From an uncultured Collinsella sp. (GTDB lineage Bacteria; Actinomycetota; Coriobacteriia; Coriobacteriales; Coriobacteriaceae): a stretch of 21,930 nucleotides of DNA. The stretch is taken from NCBI GenBank assembly GCA_900542325.1, contig UQMY01000037.1, positions 1-21,930 of the forward strand, in the 5' to 3' direction. The notes beneath the pieces are model-generated. The model was given only the letters and a program-made list of their open reading frames with translations, was not told where the DNA came from and ran no database searches. This document shows positions 1 to 6,824 of this stretch, piece after piece (the stretch's first letter is position 1; each line of letters opens with the position of its first letter). The position numbers and the translations under genes are program-made.

Positions 1-54
1 GCCCCTTGCGGCGTAGTTCTTATTTAAGCCGTCCAAGTTTTGGGGTGCAGTTCA
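1..54. mobile_element. Probable terminus of an IS3-family (IS150-like) insertion sequence
   Basis: Read on the minus strand from 54, the sequence begins TGAACTGCACCCC followed by AAAACTTGGAC. This closely resembles the terminal inverted repeats remembered for IS3/IS150-group elements (TGTACTGCACCC, then a T/A-rich run and TTGGAC). The remainder of the element would lie left of the window. Bases 1-13 (GCCCCTTGCGGCG) match the right arm of the terminator at 8669-8700, so a transcription terminator may end just before this edge. Neither the transposase nor the opposite end is visible, so orientation and intactness are unknown. A fixed remnant is equally possible. Confidence 0.4.
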
Positions 55-74
55 CATCCAGCCCCCGTTTCCTG

Positions 75-91
75 TAACGCAAATTGCGTTA
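75..91. repeat. Short perfect palindrome downstream of the ABC transporter operon
   Basis: TAACGCAA at 75-82 and TTGCGTTA at 84-91 form a perfect inverted repeat around one central base, 6 bp beyond the stop codon of the ATPase gene. No T-tract follows on the minus strand, so it is not a convincing intrinsic terminator. It could be a weak transcript-end hairpin or a protein site. Confidence 0.3.
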
Positions 92-96
92 ACCGA

Positions 97-849
97 CTAT
101 GAGATATTGCCCAAAAACGCCTTGGTGCGCTCGCTCTTGGGATGGTCGAAGACCTCACCCGGCGTGCCCTCTTCCACGATAACGCCGCCGTCCATAAAGA
201 CGACGCGATCGGCAACGTCGCGGGCAAAGCCCATCTCGTGCGTCACGACGATCATGGTCATACCGTCACGTGCGAGATCGCGCATGACGCCAAGAACGTC
301 GCGGACAAGCTCGGGGTCAAGCGCTGACGTGGCCTCGTCAAAGAGCATGACATGCGGATTCATCGACAGGGCGCGGGCAATGGCCACACGCTGCTGCTGG
401 CCGCCCGAGAGCTGGCTCGGCATAAAGTCGATGCGCTCGGCAAGACCGACCTTGGTCAGCTCCTCGATAGCGATTTTCTCGGCCTCTTCCTTGCTGCGCT
501 TGAGTACCTTTTGCTGCGCAAGCATGACGTTCTTTTTGACCGACAGGTGCGGGAACAGGTTGAACTGCTGAAACACCATACCCAGATGCGTACGCACCTT
601 GTTAAGGTCGACGCCCTTGGCGCACACATCCACGCCCTCAACGACAATCGAGCCGCTCGTGGGATGCTCTAGACGGTTGATGCAGCGTAGCATCGTCGAC
701 TTGCCCGAGCCCGAGGGACCCAAGACAACGACGACCTCGCCCTTGTGCACATCCAGATCGATATCGCGCAGGACCACGTTATCGCCAAAGGCCTTCTGGA
801 GGTTCTTGATGCTGACGACGACCTCGTTCGAGTTATTGGTTTCGCTCAT
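97..849 (-). CDS. Polar amino-acid ABC transporter ATP-binding protein (GlnQ/HisP type)
   Basis: This 250-residue protein is the cytoplasmic ATPase that powers an amino-acid importer. All ABC landmarks are present: Walker A GPSGSGKST at residues 44-52, a Q-loop QQFNLFPH near 94, the signature LSGGQQQR at 147-154, Walker B VMLFDEATSALD at 167-178 and the switch histidine in VVTHEMGF (His204). Length and sequence fit the GlnQ/HisP family, which works with HisM-type permeases and FliY/HisJ-type binding proteins. The ATG is preceded by TAAGGAGGTCC, an excellent SD site, and lies 12 bases after the permease stop, so the two genes are co-transcribed and probably translationally coupled. The substrate (glutamine, glutamate, arginine, histidine or cystine) cannot be read from the ATPase. 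Confidence 0.95.
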   Translation of the reverse strand: MSETNNSNEVVVSIKNLQKAFGDNVVLRDIDLDVHKGEVVVVLGPSGSGKSTMLRCINRLEHPTSGSIVVEGVDVCAKGVDLNKVRTHLGMVFQQFNLFPHLSVKKNVMLAQQKVLKRSKEEAEKIAIEELTKVGLAERIDFMPSQLSGGQQQRVAIARALSMNPHVMLFDEATSALDPELVRDVLGVMRDLARDGMTMIVVTHEMGFARDVADRVVFMDGGVIVEEGTPGEVFDHPKSERTKAFLGNIS

Positions 850-861
850 GATAGGACCTCC

Positions 862-2223
862 TTACAGACCGGCGATGTGATCGGCGGGCGTCGCGACGAC
901 CCGTCCGGCGCTCTTGGCGGGACGCTTCTTTTTGGTTTCGGCCGTACCCAGCAGCCTCGCCTCAAGACCGCTCACCAAGCGAGCAAGCGGCAGAGTAATG
1001 ACCAGATAGAACAGGGCGGCGACCACATACGGCGTAATGGAGCCCGTCGTGGCCACGATGGTACGGGCGTTCATGACGATCTCGACCACGCCCACGGCGG
1101 CGAGCAGCGACGTATCCTTGTAGAGCAGGATAAACTCACTGGTCAACGTAGGCAGGACATTGCGGAACGTCTGCGGAATCATAACGTAGAGCAGTGTCTG
1201 GAAGGCGTTCATGCCCAGCGAACGCGCAGCCTCGTTCTGGCCCTTGGGGATCGACTGAATACCGGCGCGGAAGATCTCGCACAGGTAGGCGGACGAGTTC
1301 ATGGCCATGACGATGACGCCGAGCACATAGTCGTCAACCTTGACGCCGGCCAGCGGCAGGCCAAAGAACGCGATGTAAATCTGCAGGAACGCCGGCGTGC
1401 CGCGGATGATATTCACGTAGATGCCGGCAAGGCAGCGCAGGATGCGCGACTTGGAGATACGCATGAGCGACAGGGCGAAGCCAAAGGGAATTGCCAACGG
1501 AAACGCCACAAGCACGATCGAGAGCGACATAAGGAAGCCCTTAAAGACGATCGGCAGGCTCTGGACCAAAATGACCGGGTTCAGGAACAGGCGAAGGAAC
1601 ATGTTGGAATTCCATGCCTCGACCCACGGCTGCTCCTTAAGGTCGGCCAGGAAGTTATCGAATGCCGTCACGCCCTTAATCTCGACGGAAGGAATCTTAG
1701 AAATCTTCTTGGTCGAACCGTCGGCGAGCGTATAGGTGCCGCTGAAGGCCTCATCGCCGCCCTCGACGGGAAACGTCACGCCGTAAACCTCGACACGGAA
1801 AAAGCCTCCGGCAGGCGCCGTCTCGCCAAAGTCGATCTTGAGCGTCTGGCCGTCAGCCTTGCACGTGGGCTTCATGGGCGTACGATCCATGAGGTCCTCG
1901 CCCGAGAGCATCGTCAATCGCGTGTCATCGGTACCAAACGTCGTGCCGTCGACAAACGTCAGCGAAAGACCGCTCAGCTCCTCGTCGGCATCGGCCTGAA
2001 CTTCCCAGGTAATGCGCGTCTCGGTGCCGCCGACCACAGCGCTGCCCGAACCGGTGTTGGGTCGGGCAGTAATCTTTGCGGTCTCAAGCGCCTGGGCGGT
2101 CGTGGGCGCATATGCCCCCGCGCACACCAGCGCGAGCGCCACGGCCATGACGCAGGATAGCTTTTGGAGCAAGGCGGGCAGTGAAAAACGCTGCTCCGTG
2201 GCCCCTTTGTTCAGTCGAGACAA
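862..2223 (-). CDS. Amino-acid ABC transporter permease with a secreted N-terminal domain
   Basis: The permease domain (about residues 216-425 of 453) has several membrane spans and the EAA loop, EAARSLGMN at 331-339, as in HisM/GlnP-type permeases. Unusually, about 215 residues precede it: a signal-peptide-like hydrophobic stretch at 21-46 ending AQA, then a polar region at 47-205 rich in beta-type and Thr/Gly/Asp residues. This region does not resemble a periplasmic-type binding domain. An ATG frame opens at 2331, but the TTG at 2223 is preferred because TAGGAG sits 5 bases upstream and translation from there begins immediately before the signal peptide. It lies between the binding-protein gene (116-bp gap with a terminator-like hairpin) and the ATPase gene (12-bp gap). 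The role of the extra domain is unknown; it could dock the lipoprotein or sense ligand. Confidence 0.9.
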   Translation of the reverse strand: MSRLNKGATEQRFSLPALLQKLSCVMAVALALVCAGAYAPTTAQALETAKITARPNTGSGSAVVGGTETRITWEVQADADEELSGLSLTFVDGTTFGTDDTRLTMLSGEDLMDRTPMKPTCKADGQTLKIDFGETAPAGGFFRVEVYGVTFPVEGGDEAFSGTYTLADGSTKKISKIPSVEIKGVTAFDNFLADLKEQPWVEAWNSNMFLRLFLNPVILVQSLPIVFKGFLMSLSIVLVAFPLAIPFGFALSLMRISKSRILRCLAGIYVNIIRGTPAFLQIYIAFFGLPLAGVKVDDYVLGVIVMAMNSSAYLCEIFRAGIQSIPKGQNEAARSLGMNAFQTLLYVMIPQTFRNVLPTLTSEFILLYKDTSLLAAVGVVEIVMNARTIVATTGSITPYVVAALFYLVITLPLARLVSGLEARLLGTAETKKKRPAKSAGRVVATPADHIAGL

Positions 2224-2290
2224 GGTGGCTCCTATCGTAGAAGTTGCCGACAAAACGAGACGGAAACGCTCTCCGTCAAGAGAGGCGCAA

Positions 2291-2319
2291 AGGCCCTCTC
2301 CGCAAAACGGAAAGGGCCC
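2291..2319 (-). terminator. Hairpin between binding-protein and permease genes (partial terminator or processing site)
   Basis: On the minus strand a GC-rich stem GGGCCCTTTCCG pairs with CGGAGAGGGCC across a TTTTG loop and is followed by TTTG. It lies about 20 bases after the stop of the binding-protein gene and before the permease gene. Binding-protein genes are commonly expressed above their transporter genes through such an internal hairpin; that role is inferred here. The T-tract is short, so read-through is expected. Confidence 0.6.
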
Positions 2320-2339
2320 GCGCGCAATCAAGCATTAAT

Positions 2340-3200
2340 TTACTTGATGTTGTACTTAGCCATGAGGGCGTCAACGGTACCGTCGTCGGTCAGGTCCTTG
2401 ATGGCCTGGTTGATGTCGTCCTTGAGCTTAGTGTTGCCCTGATTGATGGCGATGGCGTACTCCTCGCCGGTGCTGATCTGCTTGATGGTCTGGCAGGTGT
2501 TGAACTGCTCGGCAGTCAGCTGGCTGGCGACGGAGCGGTTGGTGACCACGGCGTCGCCCTTATCGGACTGCAGGGCGCTGAAGCACTCGGTAGCGTCCTT
2601 GTAGGGGACGATCTTTGCCTTGGGGAAGTTCTCCTGGGCAAAGGCCTCGGCAGTCGAGCCAGACTGGACGATGATCGTGGCGTCGGCGTTGTTGAGCTTC
2701 TCGCTGTAGTTGTCGGCCGTGATGTCGGTGTTATCGACCTTGGTCACGATAGCCTGATCGTCCATGTAGTAAGAGTCGGAGAACGCGACTTCCTTCTCAC
2801 GCTCGGGCGTGTCGGTGATAGCCGCGATGGCGACGTCGTACTTGGCGCCCGAAGCAACGCCGGGGACGAGCGTGTCAAAGTCGTTGTTGACGTACTCGAC
2901 ATCCAGACCCAGCTTGTCACCGATAGCCTTGATGAGCTCAAGGTCAAAGCCCTGGTAATCACCGTTGTCATCCTTGTACTCAAACGGCGCGTACTCGGCA
3001 GAGGTGCCGACGGTGAGCGTACCGTCCTTGACGAGTGCATACTCCTTGGAGCCGTCGACCTTCTCGACCTTCACGTCATCAGAGCTGCTGGAACCGGCAT
3101 CGGAACCAGAGGTGGCGTTGGACGAGCCGCAGCCCGTCAGTGCGAGGGCGAGCGCCATGGCGCCCGTGGCGGCAAATGCGCCAAGCTTCTTGAGCTTCAT
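2340..3200 (-). CDS. Amino-acid ABC transporter substrate-binding lipoprotein
   Basis: This 286-residue protein has a lipoprotein signal peptide (basic MKLKK start, hydrophobic core, lipobox LTGC with Cys24), so it should be diacylated and anchored outside the membrane. The mature part is an SBP_bac_3 (HisJ/FliY/GlnH-type) solute-binding domain: AEYAPFEYKDD..GFDLELIKAIGDKLG, DVAIAAITDTPERE (with the Arg that usually clamps the ligand carboxylate) and SGSTAEAF. The ATG at 3200 is chosen over an upstream frame start at 3266 because GGAAGGAGACTGATT precedes it and the lipoprotein signal begins there. It is the first gene of the importer operon. The exact amino acid bound is not decidable from sequence alone. 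Confidence 0.95.
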   Translation of the reverse strand: MKLKKLGAFAATGAMALALALTGCGSSNATSGSDAGSSSSDDVKVEKVDGSKEYALVKDGTLTVGTSAEYAPFEYKDDNGDYQGFDLELIKAIGDKLGLDVEYVNNDFDTLVPGVASGAKYDVAIAAITDTPEREKEVAFSDSYYMDDQAIVTKVDNTDITADNYSEKLNNADATIIVQSGSTAEAFAQENFPKAKIVPYKDATECFSALQSDKGDAVVTNRSVASQLTAEQFNTCQTIKQISTGEEYAIAINQGNTKLKDDINQAIKDLTDDGTVDALMAKYNIK

Positions 3201-3218
3201 AATCAGTCTCCTTCCGGT

Positions 3219-3240
3219 GACCTCGTTTGATTCAGAGGTC
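3219..3240 (-). promoter_or_regulatory. Leader hairpin just upstream of the binding-protein SD
   Basis: On the minus strand GACCTC and GAGGTC form a 6-bp stem with a 10-nt loop, ending directly before the ACCGGAAGGAGA ribosome binding site. It may stabilise the 5' end of the transcript or tune initiation. No known riboswitch fold was recognised. Confidence 0.35.
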
Positions 3241-3257
3241 TGCAAAAACTGTTGGCT

Positions 3258-3286
3258 ATTATGCACCCGGAATTACGAATCTGCAA
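3258..3286 (-). promoter_or_regulatory. Sigma-70-type promoter of the amino-acid ABC operon
   Basis: Reading the minus strand, TTGCAG (3286-3281) and CATAAT (3263-3258) are separated by exactly 17 bases and match the -35 and -10 consensus well. A TG sits directly before the -10. Transcription would start near 3251, giving a leader of about 50 nt before the ATG at 3200. Confidence 0.65.
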
Positions 3287-3347
3287 TGAGAAAACTGATT
3301 GAAACAATCCCATAACGTGAATGGAACACTCCACTTTGTGACAGTTG

Positions 3348-4214
3348 TTACTGCTGTAACGACCTTAATAGCGTAATTTCCGCTGCGTAACCTGCAAGTT
3401 CGTTCGGCGTCTCCAAAATAAATGGAAGTGCACGCAAGCGGCTATTCGATACAATATTCTGCATAACCTGCATACCGCCGCCAAATTCCTCGCTGCCAAG
3501 GTATCCCTTGCCGATGCACTCGTGACGATCTTTATGGGCGCCACAAGGGTTCTTCGAATCGTTGATGTGTACGGCATGCAGGCGATCGATGCCCACCACG
3601 CGGTCGAACTCGTCAAGTACGCCGTCCAGATCATGGATGATGTCGTAGCCGGCATCGCTCACATGGCAGGTGTCCAAACAAACGCCCAGCTTATCGGACA
3701 GCTCTGGACACTTGGCGGCAACGCCCTCGATAATGCACGCCAGCTCTTCAAAGCTACGGCCCACCTCAGTGCCCTTACCCGCCATGGTCTCGAGCAATAC
3801 CGTCGTCTGCTGGCCCTCAAACATCACCTGGCACAGCGTGTCGACAATCATCTGAATGCCGGCGTCTGCCCCCTGTCCCACATGCGCACCGGGATGGAAG
3901 TTGTAGTAGTTGCCGGGCAGTGCTTCCAGACGCTGCAAATCTTCCGCCATAGCCTCCAAGGCAAACTCGCGCGCCCGCTCCTTAGCGGAGCAGGGGTTAT
4001 AGGTATACGGGGCATGCGCCACCAGCGGTCCAAAGTCGTTTTGCGCCATAAGCTCGCGCAGAGCCGCCACGTCATCCATGTCAAGGTCTTTTGCCTTGCC
4101 ACCGCGCGGGTTGCGCGTAAAGAACGCAAAGGTATTGGCGCCAATGGACAACGCCGTCTCCCCCATCGCCCGATAGCCCTTCGTCGTGGATAGGTGACAC
4201 CCGATCGTCAGCAT
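3348..4214 (-). CDS. nfo: Endonuclease IV (AP endonuclease)
   Basis: This 288-residue TIM-barrel enzyme would cleave the DNA backbone 5' of abasic sites in base excision repair. The tri-zinc ligand motifs of the Nfo family are all seen in order: AHAPY, YNFHPGAH, LLETMAGKG, CLDTCH, HINDSKNPCGAHKDRHECIGKG and FILETPN. Length matches the family (about 280-290). The ATG at 4214 is preferred to a TTG at 4220 because GAGGGGGAG lies 6 bases before the ATG but abuts the TTG. A short GTTAC/GTAAC hairpin overlaps the stop codon. Upstream lies an 87-bp hairpin element whose CCCCTT segment could pair with this SD, so translation may be controlled by folding; this is inference. Confidence 0.95.
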   Translation of the reverse strand: MLTIGCHLSTTKGYRAMGETALSIGANTFAFFTRNPRGGKAKDLDMDDVAALRELMAQNDFGPLVAHAPYTYNPCSAKERAREFALEAMAEDLQRLEALPGNYYNFHPGAHVGQGADAGIQMIVDTLCQVMFEGQQTTVLLETMAGKGTEVGRSFEELACIIEGVAAKCPELSDKLGVCLDTCHVSDAGYDIIHDLDGVLDEFDRVVGIDRLHAVHINDSKNPCGAHKDRHECIGKGYLGSEEFGGGMQVMQNIVSNSRLRALPFILETPNELAGYAAEITLLRSLQQ

Positions 4215-4230
4215 CTCCAACTCCCCCTCA

Positions 4231-4317
4231 TCAGTTGCGGTGAAATACGGTCTATTGGTGCCTTATTTTGGCGCAAACAGACCGTATTCCACCGCAAGAT
4301 ATAAAAGGGGCATCAGG
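4231..4317 (-). repeat. Hairpin element copy 1 (structured intergenic repeat)
   Basis: Bases 4235-4297 form a 63-nt inverted repeat: outer arms TTGCGGTGAAATA and TATTCCACCGCAA enclose a 37-base core whose ends (CGGTCT/AGACCG) also pair. A 20-base flank (4298-4317, reading GATATAAAAGGGGCATCAGG on plus) is identical to that of copy 2 at 5459-5478 except one base. The single mismatch in the outer arms is A against C on plus but G against U in a minus-strand RNA, pointing to function in minus transcripts. It sits directly upstream of the nfo SD. It could be an RNA control element, an RNA-stability hairpin or a short mobile repeat. No T-tract follows, so it is not an ordinary terminator. Confidence 0.85.
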
Positions 4318-4360
4318 GGCACGGTCCGCCGAGCCCCCCCCTGAGCACCAGCACCGCAGC

Positions 4361-5380
4361 CTAGAGCGTCAAGCGAATCGCATCGATGATCTGCGCACAG
4401 CGCTGCGTGGCGGCAAGAGGCATAACGGGACTCTCGAGTTTCCCCGCCCGGATGAGCTGGGTCGCATGCTGAATTTCGCCGTAGAAATCATCGACCTCAA
4501 ACGGGGCATTAATTTCGAGCATTCGTCCGTCGGAGTACTTCACATGGGCGAGCTCGGGGCGATGGAGGCGCTCGATTTCCACCGAACCCCGTTCGCAGGC
4601 AATCGTTAAGCGGCTTTCATATGCTGCTTTGCCATCGCACACCATATGAATGGGTATACCGCCGACACTCATATGGATCTCATCGGCCCAATCCACGCGG
4701 CCGCCTAATACGTCACGCCAGCGAACTTCACGAGACGAAACATCGCACGCACCCGCAAGCAGATCCTCAAACCACCCGACCGCATAGCAGCCCATGTCAT
4801 ATAGACAGCCACCCTGCAACGGATCGAGCAGATAACTCGAAGGGGGCTCACCATAATCGAGTTTTTGCACGCTTTCGATCGAGACGATACAGCCGAGCTC
4901 GCCCGACGCAAGTAAGTCCTCCACGCGAGTGCGCATCGGGCAAAACCGATTCTTCATCGCCTCCATAAACAGAACGCCGTGCTCGCGAGAGGCGGAGGAA
5001 ATCGAGAGAGCCTCTTCCTCACTCAAAACGGCCGGCTTTTCGCACAGCACGGCCTTTCCGGCGCGCAGCGCGCGACAGACCCAACGCGTATGCATGCCAT
5101 GCGGAAGAGCCAAGTAGATTGCGTCGACATCGGGGTCGGCAATCAGCGCGTCATAAGCCGCATCGCCGCTATCGTCAGCCGTGGCATAACTGTGCGCGGC
5201 ATCAATCGAAAACGCTCGGCAAAACTCCTCAACATGCAAAGGAGTGCGACCGGCGGCAGCCACAAGCCGTGCCCCGTCCACCTCCTTGAGCGACGATGCG
5301 AATCGATGCGAAATGTGCCCAGCGCCCAAAACGCCCCAACGAACCTCACGCAAATCATCACATGAATCCCGATGGCCCAC
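4361..5380 (-). CDS. Gfo/Idh/MocA-family NAD(P)-dependent oxidoreductase
   Basis: This 339-residue cytoplasmic dehydrogenase has an N-terminal Rossmann fold with GVLGAGHIS (residues 17-24) for nucleotide binding, the family motif CEKPA (113-117) whose lysine takes part in catalysis, and the C-terminal substrate domain with YDMGCYAV (194-201). It resembles the dihydrodiol-dehydrogenase-like branch, which oxidises sugars or cyclic polyols; the substrate is unknown. The start is set at GTG 5380 because GAAGGGGG stands 5 bases before it, while the frame's earlier ATG at 5458 lies inside the hairpin repeat. The gene is bracketed by two directly repeated hairpin elements (4231-4317 and 5392-5478), which is odd and may reflect duplication or insertion. 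Confidence 0.9.
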   Translation of the reverse strand: MGHRDSCDDLREVRWGVLGAGHISHRFASSLKEVDGARLVAAAGRTPLHVEEFCRAFSIDAAHSYATADDSGDAAYDALIADPDVDAIYLALPHGMHTRWVCRALRAGKAVLCEKPAVLSEEEALSISSASREHGVLFMEAMKNRFCPMRTRVEDLLASGELGCIVSIESVQKLDYGEPPSSYLLDPLQGGCLYDMGCYAVGWFEDLLAGACDVSSREVRWRDVLGGRVDWADEIHMSVGGIPIHMVCDGKAAYESRLTIACERGSVEIERLHRPELAHVKYSDGRMLEINAPFEVDDFYGEIQHATQLIRAGKLESPVMPLAATQRCAQIIDAIRLTL

Positions 5381-5391
5381 GACAGCCCCCT

Positions 5392-5478
5392 TCAGTTGCG
5401 GTGAAATAGTTCCTGTTTGGCCCCTATTCTGCCGCAAACAGGAACTATTCCACCGCAAGTTATAAAAGGGGCATCAGG
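5392..5478 (-). repeat. Hairpin element copy 2 (structured intergenic repeat)
   Basis: Bases 5396-5458 form a 63-nt inverted repeat with the same outer arms as copy 1 (TTGCGGTGAAATA / TATTCCACCGCAA), the same core length (37) and the same A·C position, but a different inner stem (GTTCCTGTTT / AAACAGGAAC). The inner base pairs differ from copy 1 on both sides in a compensating way. The conserved flank 5459-5478 overlaps the stop codon of the aldo/keto reductase gene. On the minus strand, CCCCTT of the flank could pair with AAGGGG of the next gene's SD, enclosing the hairpin. Confidence 0.85.
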
Positions 5479-6661
5479 AACGCGTTTTGCAAAAGGCTTT
5501 AAGCGCGGCCGTTACGGGGCCAGGCTGGAAACGTCGGCGCACATCGTCGAGACGCTCGGGAATATCGATGTGCTGCGGGCAGTGACGTGCGCATTTGCCG
5601 CATTTGACGCAATTGCTCACCAACTTGGGCTCACTCGTCCGCACCGCGCTCGCCGTAAAATACTGCGACAGGCCCGTAAACCAGCTGTGCGCATAGCTTG
5701 CGTTGTAGGCGGCGAAACACCCAGGGATATTGATGCCTTTGGGACACGGCATGCAGTAGCCGCAGCCCGTACAGGGCACGCGATTCGATTTCTCAAACTC
5801 TCCCAGCACACGCGCGATGGTATCGAGCTGCTCTGTCGTCATCGAATCCGGCAGTGCGCGATCCGCCAACGCCGCGTTCTCGTCCACCTGCGCGGTATCG
5901 GTCATGCCCGAAAGCAGCATCGTGACTTGAGGATGGTTCCACACCCACGAAAGTCCCCAAGCAGCCGGCGACTTCAGGTACGGATCGCGTACGTCATCGA
6001 GCACGGCGCGGGCCCGCGGAGGCAGCTTGCCCGCCAGGCGTCCACCCAAAAGCGGTTCCATTACAAACACCGCGAGCCCGCGCTCGGCGGCTGCCATGAG
6101 TCCCGCCGTTCCCGCTTGGTAGCACTCTCCAGCGTAGTTGTACTGGATCTGGCAAAAATCCCAGTCATATGCGTCAAGCATCGTGAGGAAGTCCGCCGCA
6201 CTGCCGTGGTACGAAAAACCTATCTGGCGAATACGCCCCGCAGCCTTTTGGTGCGCAATCCAGTCCTCGATGCCCAACGCCACCACGCGCTCCCACTGGG
6301 CGGGCGAGGTGATGTTGTGCATAAGGTAGTAGTCGATATGGTCGGTCCGCAAACGGTGCAGTTGCTCGTCAAAAAAGCGGTCGAAATCCTCCGCGCACTT
6401 GCACGAAGCGTGCGGCAACTTAGTCGCCAGCAACACCCGGTCGCGCAGCCCCAAGCGCTCAAGTGAGGCGCCCACGCACACCTCGTTACCGGGATAGAGA
6501 TACGCGGTATCCAGATAATTAATCCCCTGCTCCACCGCACGGGAAATGATGGCATCGGCTGACTTCGCATCGGGGTGTCCCGGCGCACCGGGAAATCTCA
6601 TGCAGCCCAGACCCAGAGCGGATATTCGGTTACCACTTTTGGGGTCAACGCGGTATTGCAC
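5474..6661 (-). CDS. Aldo/keto reductase with C-terminal ferredoxin-like Fe-S domain
   Basis: The 395-residue protein joins an AKR TIM barrel to an iron-sulfur module. AKR landmarks include GLGCMRFP, the catalytic Asp51 and Tyr54 in YLDTAYLY, Lys81 in ATKLP and His115 in YLMHNI. Two cysteine clusters follow: CTGCGYCMPCP (297-306) and CVKCGKCARHCP (351-361), each suited to bind a 4Fe-4S cluster. This architecture is common in anaerobes, and electrons may flow through ferredoxin rather than only NAD(P)H; the substrate is unknown. The GTG at 6661 follows AAAGGAGGGGCC, an ideal SD, and gives the normal family start QYRVDPKSGN; an in-frame ATG at 6679 lies in front of the SD. The stop codon falls inside hairpin element copy 2. 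Confidence 0.92.
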   Translation of the reverse strand: MQYRVDPKSGNRISALGLGCMRFPGAPGHPDAKSADAIISRAVEQGINYLDTAYLYPGNEVCVGASLERLGLRDRVLLATKLPHASCKCAEDFDRFFDEQLHRLRTDHIDYYLMHNITSPAQWERVVALGIEDWIAHQKAAGRIRQIGFSYHGSAADFLTMLDAYDWDFCQIQYNYAGECYQAGTAGLMAAAERGLAVFVMEPLLGGRLAGKLPPRARAVLDDVRDPYLKSPAAWGLSWVWNHPQVTMLLSGMTDTAQVDENAALADRALPDSMTTEQLDTIARVLGEFEKSNRVPCTGCGYCMPCPKGINIPGCFAAYNASYAHSWFTGLSQYFTASAVRTSEPKLVSNCVKCGKCARHCPQHIDIPERLDDVRRRFQPGPVTAALKAFCKTRS

Positions 6662-6824
6662 GGCCCCTCCTTTCGCCATCAGCGCCCCGGCAAGGCGAAA
6701 CACAATGGTCACGCGGCCGAAACATCGTGGAATCGCAATCGAGAACGTATCGTAACGCAGCGGAAATCGAGCTGTCACGGCACCGCTTTAACATCAGCAA
6801 AAAGCCCGATGAAAGGAGTCGCCC

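Noticed and set aside
745..2160. 471-codon open frame on plus opposite the ABC permease
   Set aside because: It runs through both the ATPase and permease genes in antisense, is full of Arg/His/Gln/Asp typical of a shadow frame and lacks recognisable domains.
2244..3230. 328-codon open frame on plus opposite the binding lipoprotein
   Set aside because: It is antisense to a clear lipoprotein gene with promoter and SD; its composition (Val/Leu/Asp/Gly) is that of a reverse-complement shadow.
5381..5458. N-terminal extension of the oxidoreductase to the ATG at 5458
   Set aside because: It would be encoded by the hairpin repeat and has no SD; the GTG at 5380 has a strong one.
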